64,000 bases of DNA from positions 1 through 64,000 of the forward strand of contig NZ_JAQKQJ010000015.1 in NCBI RefSeq assembly GCF_029109325.1, written 5' to 3'. The notes beneath the pieces were generated by a model. That model was not told the origin of the DNA, did not search any database, and saw only the letters and a list, made by a program, of their open reading frames with translations. Positions 16,391 to 23,558 of the stretch are shown in pieces. How positions within the stretch are numbered: the stretch's first letter is position 1; each line of letters opens with the position of its first letter. The stretch is from Nodosilinea sp. PGN35. GTDB taxonomy: Bacteria > Cyanobacteriota > Cyanobacteriia > Phormidesmidales > Phormidesmidaceae. The position numbers and the translations under genes were made by a program.

Positions 16391-16762
16391 CTACGCCACT
16401 CGATCGAGCAGTAGGCGGCGCTTTTGCTCAAACTCCAGCTCTGAGATCAACCCTTCCTGACGCAGGGTGTCTAGCTCGCGCAGGGCAGTTCCTAGGGCGT
16501 TAATCTGCTTGGGGTCAAGCCCCCCGCTGACGTCTTTAGCATCGACATCGACCGCGGCAAAAGCTTCGGCGGGCTGGGTGAGCAGCAGAAGGCCCTCAAT
16601 GGCGCAAGCTACGCGAGGAATTTGTGTCCAGCTGAGCAGCAGGTAGAGCGTGCCCCATACAGGCTGGCCCAGGTAAAACTTGTGGAATCCTGACACCGGG
16701 GCCAACACCCCTAGCCACGCCAGAATGACGGCTGTTCGACGGGAACGCTGTGCCAACATCAT
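16391..16762 (-). CDS. TM2-domain protein with SHOCT-like tail
   Basis: The 123-residue protein has two membrane helices with the TM2 pattern (LGVLAPVSGFHKFYLGQPVW then LYLLLSWTQIPRVACAIEGL). The C-terminus LRELDTLRQEGLISELEFEQ followed by KRRLLL resembles a SHOCT motif, which often ends small oligomeric membrane proteins. Two ATGs are adjacent at the start. It lies directly upstream of the HHH gene on the same strand and is probably co-transcribed with it. Function is unknown. Confidence 0.75.
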   Translation of the reverse strand: MMLAQRSRRTAVILAWLGVLAPVSGFHKFYLGQPVWGTLYLLLSWTQIPRVACAIEGLLLLTQPAEAFAAVDVDAKDVSGGLDPKQINALGTALRELDTLRQEGLISELEFEQKRRLLLDRVA

Positions 16763-16925
16763 TGCCCTTCGCGGTTAAGAAAGCCCGCAGAGTCTAAAAC
16801 TTTCAACTAATCCTGTGAAAACAGTATAAGACGGGCGTAAAGAATCGACATTGCCCTCCGGATGCTGATATGCCGCTACCATGAGATCCGTAACAATAGA
16901 ATTATCTCCTTAGCTCAGTTCCTGG

Positions 16926-17888
16926 ATGCCCCACGCTGCCTTCTCTCCTGAATGGCTGAATCGTTACACCGATCCCTACGCGCTGCTGGGGGTATCGGTG
17001 GCCGCCGACGAGCGCCGTATTCTCAAACGCTATCGCACCGTGGCCAAGCATCTTCACCCCGACGCCCTGGGGTCGGTGCCAGCGGAGCGGCGGCAGTTTG
17101 CCGCCCAGGTGTTGCCCAAGCTGGTCAACCCCGCCTACCAGCGCCTCAAGCAAGACAAGGGCCGCAATGAGGTGCTGGCGACCCTGCGCTTTAAGGTGCG
17201 CCGCCTCAGCCGCGATCAGCAGCTCCAGCCCGTCAGCGAGGCCGGGAGGCATCTGCTGGCGGTGGCCGAGACCGAGGTCGAAGTGTTCTATGAACAGGCG
17301 GTGGATCAGCTGTGCGATCGCCAGTACAAGTCGTTAGCCAACTTTGAAACCTTTACCCAGCAGCTGAGCGAACTCAACCTGGTGTACCTGCGCCGCAAGA
17401 TGGGTGCCCCGGTGATTCGCGAAAAGCGCACCGGCCTAGTGTCTGCCGCTACGCTGGCCGCTGACCCGCTGGCCGACTCACCCGTCAGCAGCCAGGCGGC
17501 CTCGGCGCAAGTATACGCCGATCGCCACTACGGTCGAGCCCAGGAATATCTCAAAGGCAAAAACGTACAGGCCGCCATTCAAGAGCTCAAAGACGCCCTG
17601 AAGATTGACCCCCAAAACAGCAGCTACCACTGCCTGATGGGCCAGGCCTACCTGCTGCAAAAGCTGCCCGGCATGGCCAAGGTGCACTTTAAGCAAGCCC
17701 TACGCCTCAACCCCAAGAACGCCGTAGCTCTCAAGTATGCCCGGCAGCTCAACCTGACTCTGGAGCAAACCCCACCCCGCCCCGCCGCCCCCCCCTCGAA
17801 CGGGAGCAACGGCAGCAACGGCAGCAACGGCAATGGCACCAAGCGATCGCTGTTTGGCAGCCTATTTTCTAAAGGCCCCAGCCGCTAG
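16926..17888 (+). CDS. J-domain protein with TPR repeats
   Basis: The 320-residue protein begins with a J domain: DPYALLGVSVAADERRILKR, then the catalytic HPD in AKHLHPDALG, then KLVNPAYQRLKQDKGR. It lacks the Gly-rich and zinc regions of DnaJ, so it is a type III co-chaperone that would stimulate an Hsp70. Residues about 200-290 form TPR units (AQEYLKGKNVQAAIQELKDA, YHCLMGQAYLLQKLPGMAKV). The tail has a Gly-Ser-Asn repeat made by tandem GGCAGCAAC-like codons. The client is not known. Confidence 0.85.
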   Translation: MPHAAFSPEWLNRYTDPYALLGVSVAADERRILKRYRTVAKHLHPDALGSVPAERRQFAAQVLPKLVNPAYQRLKQDKGRNEVLATLRFKVRRLSRDQQLQPVSEAGRHLLAVAETEVEVFYEQAVDQLCDRQYKSLANFETFTQQLSELNLVYLRRKMGAPVIREKRTGLVSAATLAADPLADSPVSSQAASAQVYADRHYGRAQEYLKGKNVQAAIQELKDALKIDPQNSSYHCLMGQAYLLQKLPGMAKVHFKQALRLNPKNAVALKYARQLNLTLEQTPPRPAAPPSNGSNGSNGSNGNGTKRSLFGSLFSKGPSR

Positions 17889-18037
17889 CTCTGGGGCATC
17901 CTCAGGCAATCCCTCGGTTTTGGCAATGATTGGCTACACAGCCTACAGCAAAGCAGTGCGAGCGATGTAATAAAATCGCAACGCTGCCTATGATCTATGT
18001 AGATAGATCCCCGTCGCGATCGGAGAGCCCAAGTCCT

Positions 18038-20731
18038 GTGAACAGCCCTGTGAATAGTTTTGACGCCAAGACCCATCTCACCGTAGGCGATACCACCTAC
18101 ACCATCTACAGCCTGCCCGCTGCGGCGGCGGCCCTAGGCGACATCAGCCGCCTGCCCTTCAGCCTTAAGGTGCTGCTCGAGAACCTGCTGCGCCACGAAG
18201 ACGGGCGATCGGTCACGGCAGCCGACGTGCAGGCCCTCGCCGACTGGCTCACGGAGAAAACCTCCAGCCGCGAGATTGCCTACCGCCCCGCCCGCGTGCT
18301 AATGCAAGACTTTACCGGCGTGCCCGCCGTGGTCGATCTGGCCGCCATGCGCGACGCCATGGTGAAGCTGGGGGGCGACCCCGACAAAATCAACCCCCTC
18401 TCCCCGGTGGATCTGGTGATCGACCACTCGGTGATGGTCGATGCCTTCGGCAGTGCCGCCGCCTTTGGCGAAAACGTCGAGAAAGAATTTCAGCGCAACT
18501 TCGAGCGCTACGCCTTTTTGCGCTGGGGCCAGAGCGCCTTCGACAACTTCCGCGTGGTGCCGCCGGGCACCGGCATCTGCCACCAGGTCAATTTAGAGTA
18601 CCTGGCCCAGGTGGTGTGGACGAAAACTGCCGACGGCGAAACCGTTGCCTACCCCGACACCCTGGTGGGCACCGACAGCCACACCACCATGATCAACGGC
18701 CTCTCGGTGCTGGGCTGGGGCGTCGGCGGCATTGAGGCCGAGGCGGCGATGCTGGGCCAGCCCATCTCCATGCTGATCCCCGAGGTGGTGGGCTTTAAGC
18801 TCACCGGGTCGCTGCCCGAGGGAGCCACCGCCACCGACCTGGTGCTGACGGTGGTGCAAATGCTGCGGGCCAAGGGCGTGGTCGGTAAGTTTGTGGAATT
18901 TTACGGCGACGGCCTCGACCACCTCAGCCTGGCCGATCGCGCCACCATCGCCAATATGGCCCCCGAGTACGGGGCCACCTGCGGCTTCTTTCCCATCGAC
19001 GGCGAAACCATCCGCTACCTGGAATTTTCTGGCCGCGACCCGGAGCGAGTTGCCCTGGTCGAAGCCTACGCCAAGGCCCAGGGACTCTGGCGCGATGCCG
19101 CCGCCCCCGAGCCGGTCTTCACCGACGCCCTATCGCTGGACTTGGCCACCGTAGAACCCTCCCTGGCCGGGCCAAAGCGGCCCCAGGATCGCGTCACCCT
19201 GGCAGCCCTGGCCCAGCAGTTCAAGGAAAGCGACTTCCCCGGCTTTAGCGGTAAGCCCTTCAGCGAAAAGCAGTCCGTCCCCGTGGCGGGCACCGACTAC
19301 AGCCTCACCGACGGTGACGTGGTAATCGCCGCCATCACCAGCTGCACCAACACCTCCAACCCCTCGGTGATGATCGGCGCGGGTCTGGTGGCCCGCAAAG
19401 CTCGCGCCAAGGGGCTCACCGTCAAACCCTGGGTCAAAACCTCCCTCGCCCCCGGCAGCCAGGTGGTGAGCGACTACCTGGAAAAAGCCAACCTCCAGGC
19501 AGACCTCGATGCCCTGGGCTTTAACCTGGTGGGCTACGGCTGCACTACCTGCATCGGCAACTCTGGCCCCCTGCCTGCCCCCATTGCTAGCGCCATCGAG
19601 CAGCACGACCTGGTGGTGGGCGCAGTGCTCTCGGGCAACCGCAACTTTGAGGGCCGGGTCAGCCCCCACACCAAAGCCAACTACCTGGCCTCGCCGCCGC
19701 TGGTGGTGGCCTATGCGATCGCAGGCAACCTGGCCATTGACCTCAAAACCGACTCCATCGGCCAAGACACCGAGGGCCGCCCCGTCTACCTCAGAGACAT
19801 CTGGCCCACCAGCGCCGAAATTTTTGAGGTGATGACTGCCGCCCTCACCCCCGACATGTTCCGCAGCCGCTACAGCAACGTATTCACCGGCACCGCCGCC
19901 TGGCAGCAGATCGCCACCCCCGAGAGCCAGACCTACGCCTGGAGCGGCGACAGCACCTACGTGCAAAACCCGCCCTACTTCACCGATATGGCCCCCAGCG
20001 TCAACGGCCAGGCCTTTGCCGACATCTACGGTGCCCGTCCGCTGGCCATTCTGGGCGACAGCATCACCACCGACCACATCTCCCCCGCCGGGGCGATCAA
20101 GACCGACAGCCCGGCGGGCAGCTACCTGGTGGGCAACCAGGTCACCGCCGCCGACTTCAACTCCTACGGGTCGCGCCGGGGCAACCACGAGGTGATGATG
20201 CGCGGTACCTTCGCCAACATTCGCCTTAAGAATGAAATGGTGCCGGGGTCGTCGGGGGGCGTCACCAAATACATGCCCGACGGCACCCCCATGTCAATTT
20301 ATGATGCCGCCATGAAGTACCAGGCCAGCGGCACCCCCCTCGTGGTGATCGCGGGCAAGGAGTACGGCACCGGCTCATCCCGCGACTGGGCTGCCAAGGG
20401 CACCCGCCTGCTGGGAGTCAAGGCCGTGGTGGCCGAGAGCTTCGAGCGCATCCACCGCTCTAACCTGGTGGGCATGGGAGTGCTGCCCCTACAGTTCAAA
20501 GACGGCGTACACCGAGGCGTACTGCACCTCGACGGCAGCGAAACCTTTGACCTCACCGGGCTCAGCGGCGGCATCCAGCCCGGTATGACCGTCAACTTGG
20601 TGATTCACCGGAGCGGCGCTGGCAGCACCACCCTACCGCTGCTGTGCCGCATCGATACCCTAGACGAAGTGGAGTACTTCCGCCACGGCGGCATTTTGCC
20701 CTACGTGCTGCGACAGTTGTTGGTAAGTTGA
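18038..20731 (+). CDS. acnA: Aconitate hydratase, AcnA type
   Basis: This iron-sulphur enzyme interconverts citrate and isocitrate. It is of the AcnA/IRP family: LPFSLKVLLENLLRHEDG near the start, GTDSHTTMINGLSVLGWGVG, cluster cysteines in SCTNTSNP and GYGCTTCIGNSG, and C-terminal swivel motifs GDSITTDHISPAGAI, YGSRRGNHEVMMRGTFANIR and GKEYGTGSSRDWAAKGTRLL. Length is about 897 residues, as E. coli AcnA. The GTG at 18038 is the likely start, but the frame is open further upstream. Many cyanobacteria use AcnB instead, so this gene may have a history of transfer. Confidence 0.93.
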   Translation: MNSPVNSFDAKTHLTVGDTTYTIYSLPAAAAALGDISRLPFSLKVLLENLLRHEDGRSVTAADVQALADWLTEKTSSREIAYRPARVLMQDFTGVPAVVDLAAMRDAMVKLGGDPDKINPLSPVDLVIDHSVMVDAFGSAAAFGENVEKEFQRNFERYAFLRWGQSAFDNFRVVPPGTGICHQVNLEYLAQVVWTKTADGETVAYPDTLVGTDSHTTMINGLSVLGWGVGGIEAEAAMLGQPISMLIPEVVGFKLTGSLPEGATATDLVLTVVQMLRAKGVVGKFVEFYGDGLDHLSLADRATIANMAPEYGATCGFFPIDGETIRYLEFSGRDPERVALVEAYAKAQGLWRDAAAPEPVFTDALSLDLATVEPSLAGPKRPQDRVTLAALAQQFKESDFPGFSGKPFSEKQSVPVAGTDYSLTDGDVVIAAITSCTNTSNPSVMIGAGLVARKARAKGLTVKPWVKTSLAPGSQVVSDYLEKANLQADLDALGFNLVGYGCTTCIGNSGPLPAPIASAIEQHDLVVGAVLSGNRNFEGRVSPHTKANYLASPPLVVAYAIAGNLAIDLKTDSIGQDTEGRPVYLRDIWPTSAEIFEVMTAALTPDMFRSRYSNVFTGTAAWQQIATPESQTYAWSGDSTYVQNPPYFTDMAPSVNGQAFADIYGARPLAILGDSITTDHISPAGAIKTDSPAGSYLVGNQVTAADFNSYGSRRGNHEVMMRGTFANIRLKNEMVPGSSGGVTKYMPDGTPMSIYDAAMKYQASGTPLVVIAGKEYGTGSSRDWAAKGTRLLGVKAVVAESFERIHRSNLVGMGVLPLQFKDGVHRGVLHLDGSETFDLTGLSGGIQPGMTVNLVIHRSGAGSTTLPLLCRIDTLDEVEYFRHGGILPYVLRQLLVS

Positions 20732-20829
20732 GTAGGTCTGGAACCGTGGCGTGCGGTGGCCGTCAAGGGTAGGAATACGCAGGTGCTCCTAATCAACTTA
20801 TCAACGACTCGTTAAGACTCGTTGAAGTT

Positions 20830-20868
20830 GAAGGCGCGGTTAGGGCAACCCCAGACTGCGCCTTCTAT
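20830..20868 (+). terminator. Hairpin after acnA
   Basis: GAAGGCGC (20830-20837) pairs with GCGCCTTC (20858-20865); the loop holds a GGG-CAA-CCC mini-hairpin. It lies about 100 bases after the acnA stop. The T-content after it is weak, so this is a tentative call. Confidence 0.45.
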
Positions 20869-20934
20869 AGTTTGGACATTGTCGAGGGAACCCTGACAGT
20901 ACCCATTGCCATTAACCATTACAGGGATGCCGGT

Positions 20935-21960
20935 ATGACCTCATCCATAGCCCCAGATCAGGATCCACAAGTAGTGACAGAACAGCTCGCCGATGAGGCG
21001 ATAGACACGGCTCGGGTTGTTATCGTACCCTCCACCCTAACCGTTGTTGAGGCGGTTGAGTTTGAGCAGCAGGTCAAACGCCACTGCTTAGATCAGCCCG
21101 CCCCTGAATCCATCATTATTGACTTGAGCCAGACTCAATTTATCGACAGCAGTGGCCTGGGTGCTCTGGTGATCTGCTACCGCACCTGCCACACCAAGGG
21201 CATTGCCATGGTGCTGCGGGGGGTGCAAGAGCAGGTGCGCATGGTGCTGGCCCTCACCGACCTAGAGCAGCTGTTTACCTTCGAGCCGGTGGCGGGCGAA
21301 CCCGAAGGCCCAGCACCAAAGCCTGAGATGCGGTTCGTCGCCCTCACCACCCATCCCTCAGTGGCCTCCAAGGGGAAGCGCCTCATCGATATTTTGGGAG
21401 CGCTGGTAGGCCTGGTGCTGACCGCTCTGCTGGCGGTGCCCATTGTCATTGCCATCAAGCTCGAAGACGGCGGCCCGATTTTCTTTAAGCAAGTGCGCTG
21501 CTCCTGGATGGGCAAACGCTTCCACATCTGGAAGTTTCGCTCTATGGTGACCGATGCCGAGGCCCTGAAGGCCCAGGTCGAAAACGAGGTAGAAGGGCCG
21601 CTGTTCAAAAACGAAAACGACCCCCGAATTACCAAAGTGGGCCGCTTTCTACGCCGCACCAGCCTGGACGAACTGCCCCAGTTTTGGAATGTGCTGCGGG
21701 GCGACATGAGTCTGGTGGGTACCCGCCCCCCCACCCCCGATGAAATTGAGCAGTACAAGGTGCCCGAGTGGCAACGCCTCGACGTGAAGCCGGGCATGAC
21801 CGGCGAGTGGCAGGTCAACGGTCGCTCCACGGTGAAAAAGTTTGAGGACGTGATTCGTATGGATCTTGACTACCAGAAGAACTGGAGCTTGGCCTACGAT
21901 ATTCAGCTGATTCTCAAAACCGTTCTGGTGCTGTTCTCGAAGAAAGCTGGGGCCGCCTAG
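20935..21960 (+). CDS. STAS domain fused to a polyprenyl-phosphate sugar-1-phosphate transferase
   Basis: The N-terminal part (about residues 25-120) is a STAS/anti-anti-sigma domain with SIIIDLSQTQFIDSSGLGAL, which keeps the phosphorylatable Ser of the DSSGLG motif. The C-terminal 200 residues are a bacterial sugar transferase: basic KGKRLIDILGALVGLVLTAL with one membrane helix, DGGPIFFKQVRCSWMGKRFH, IWKFRSMV, RFLRRTSLDELPQFWNVLRG, DMSLVGTRPPTPDE and KPGMTGEWQVNGRS. These enzymes start exopolysaccharide repeat units on undecaprenyl phosphate at the membrane. The fusion suggests that partner-switching phosphorylation controls polysaccharide synthesis. The ATG at 20935 is preferred to weaker upstream starts. 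Confidence 0.9.
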   Translation: MTSSIAPDQDPQVVTEQLADEAIDTARVVIVPSTLTVVEAVEFEQQVKRHCLDQPAPESIIIDLSQTQFIDSSGLGALVICYRTCHTKGIAMVLRGVQEQVRMVLALTDLEQLFTFEPVAGEPEGPAPKPEMRFVALTTHPSVASKGKRLIDILGALVGLVLTALLAVPIVIAIKLEDGGPIFFKQVRCSWMGKRFHIWKFRSMVTDAEALKAQVENEVEGPLFKNENDPRITKVGRFLRRTSLDELPQFWNVLRGDMSLVGTRPPTPDEIEQYKVPEWQRLDVKPGMTGEWQVNGRSTVKKFEDVIRMDLDYQKNWSLAYDIQLILKTVLVLFSKKAGAA

Positions 21961-22004
21961 GTTAGGCGAGTAGGCAGGTGAATGGGTGGGCTGATCAACG
22001 CATC

Positions 22005-22120
22005 CTGAACAGTGGACAGCCGAGACGGCTATCCCACAAGATTTCCTTCCCTAGGACTTTGAGGCCAGGGGGCAGCCTCCTGTGGGATGGGTCTCTGGCC
22101 CCTTCTGCCCCGATCATGAA
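22005..22120. repeat. Dispersed intergenic repeat, copy 1
   Basis: This stretch shares blocks with 56205-56335: CTGAACAGT.GACAGCC, CAGCCGAGACGGCT.TCCCACA, GACTTTGAGGCC.AGGGGGCAG-like, and an ending near ATGAATT. GGCCAG (22073) and CTGGCC (22095) can pair. It lies between the sugar transferase and ycf66 genes and is non-coding. Confidence 0.7.
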
Positions 22121-22211
22121 TTAAATCAAGCCCGAGAGGCTGTCCGGTCGCGCCTGGTCTGGCCGGGCGCGATAGAGTAGTGGTATTGAGGTAGCGGGCA
22201 CGGCAGACGGC

Positions 22212-23282
22212 ATGGCGGTTCACATTCTGGCGATCGCACTTTGGGTGGGCAGCCTCGCACTCTATGGTGCTGCTTTTTTTTTCCCCGAGGTGCACCGTCG
22301 CCACGACTTTTTTTGGAGCGGGGTGGCCGCTTTCTACGGCCTGGTGCTGTGGTTTGACGCAGCGCAAATTTCGTCCACAGAGCTGCTGGGCCATGGGGCC
22401 AGCCTAGCCCTGTTGGGGTGGTTTGGCTGGCAAACCCTGAGCCTACGCCGCAAGCGTACCCCCCTAGACCTACAAACTCCCCTGACCGCCGAGTCTTGGC
22501 CAACCTTTTGGAACAATCTTAGGCGATCTCTGCTGGGTCTCGCCCAGGCTACGCCCCTCGGACGCTGGCTGCCCGAGACCTGGGAGCAGCCTAAGGCGGC
22601 TGCTCCGATCGCCGTCAGCGAACTCCGGGCCTCGTCCCTCAAGGAGGTGGACTACGAATTTGTGGATGAACTGGATTCGGTGATGCCAGTGCCCCCTCGG
22701 GCCAGGCCCACCTTTCTAGCCGAGAAACCAGCGGAGCCAGCGTCTCCCCAGATTTCCCCCCGCCCTCCGGCGGTAGCCAAACCCAAGGGGCCTGGGCTAG
22801 GGGTTAGGGTGGCGGGGCTGCGGGCGTGGGTTGGTGACCTGGTAAAAGCCAAGACCAGCCCGCCCCCCAAGCGCGAGGTGATTGACATTCCACCGCGACC
22901 CTCGCCCCTGAATCGCAAAAAGTCCCAGCGAGAGATGATCGACATTCCGCCCCGACCCTCGCCTCTGGATCGCAAAAAGTCCCAGCGAGAGATGATCGAC
23001 ATTCCGCCCCGACCCTCACCCCTGGATCGCAACAAACCCAAGCCCCCTGAAGACGACTCTACCCCTGCCGAAACCGTAACCATTGTGGATGCGGCGGCGG
23101 TGGCGAGTGATCTCGCAGCGCCCCCGATTGCCCCAGATAGCGCCCCAGAGTCAGACGTCCCTTCCGGAGGCAATAGCGCAGCCTCTACTGGGGCTGACGC
23201 CACCGATCGCCCCACCCATCCAGCGGACAGTGGGTTAGAGACTAACTGGGATGACGAAGACACCAACTGGATTGATGACTGA
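22212..23282 (+). CDS. Ycf66 family protein
   Basis: The N-terminal 75 residues match Ycf66: ILAIALWVGSLALYGAAFFF, PEVHRRHDFFWSGVAAFYGL, LVLWFDAAQISSTELLGHGA and SLALLGWFGWQTLSLRRKR, predicting three membrane helices. Ycf66 is found in cyanobacteria and some plastids and its function is unsettled. The cytoplasmic remainder is low-complexity, and contains three copies of a 19-residue unit with core IDIPPRPSPL encoded by 57-bp tandem repeats. The C-terminus is acidic (NWDDEDTNWIDD). The tail length probably varies between strains because of the repeats. Confidence 0.85.
   Translation: MAVHILAIALWVGSLALYGAAFFFPEVHRRHDFFWSGVAAFYGLVLWFDAAQISSTELLGHGASLALLGWFGWQTLSLRRKRTPLDLQTPLTAESWPTFWNNLRRSLLGLAQATPLGRWLPETWEQPKAAAPIAVSELRASSLKEVDYEFVDELDSVMPVPPRARPTFLAEKPAEPASPQISPRPPAVAKPKGPGLGVRVAGLRAWVGDLVKAKTSPPPKREVIDIPPRPSPLNRKKSQREMIDIPPRPSPLDRKKSQREMIDIPPRPSPLDRNKPKPPEDDSTPAETVTIVDAAAVASDLAAPPIAPDSAPESDVPSGGNSAASTGADATDRPTHPADSGLETNWDDEDTNWIDD
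22875..23035 (+). repeat. 57-bp tandem repeat inside ycf66
   Basis: Units begin at 22875, 22932 and 22989 (the last partial, about 47 bases). Units 2 and 3 are almost identical; unit 1 differs at several third positions. Each codes for a proline-rich 19-residue segment with a KKSQRE basic linker. Confidence 0.9.
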
Positions 23283-23335
23283 TGCCCGGCTTGCGGCTTT
23301 ACCCTCGATTGGTGATGGGTCGCGGGGATGAAATT

Positions 23336-23359
23336 GGTGCATCGCTGCACGGATGCACC
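23336..23359. repeat. 8-bp stem inverted repeat upstream of ileS
   Basis: GGTGCATC and GATGCACC flank an eight-base loop GCTGCACG. It lies between ycf66 and ileS; it may be a small dispersed hairpin element or a terminator without a T-run. Confidence 0.55.
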
Positions 23360-23558
23360 CTACGGCTGGGTGGTTATGGCGTATTTTGCCGAAGGGGAAA
23401 ATCGCCTCCCGGCTGCGATCCCTCCTCGCCTGCTGCAATTGCCCGCGACCTGACCTAATGTAGAGAAATGATCGGCTAGAGACGGCCCACCAGGGATGTT
23501 CCCTAGGCCAAATCTGCGATAATGACGCGAACTATCCTACACCTCTCCACCTGCGGCT

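Noticed and set aside
19130..20188. Long open frame opposite acnA
   Set aside because: Gly/Val-rich antisense of a well-defined enzyme gene; no start context or domain.
22875..23035. CRISPR-like repeats
   Set aside because: Units are contiguous without spacers and keep the reading frame of ycf66.
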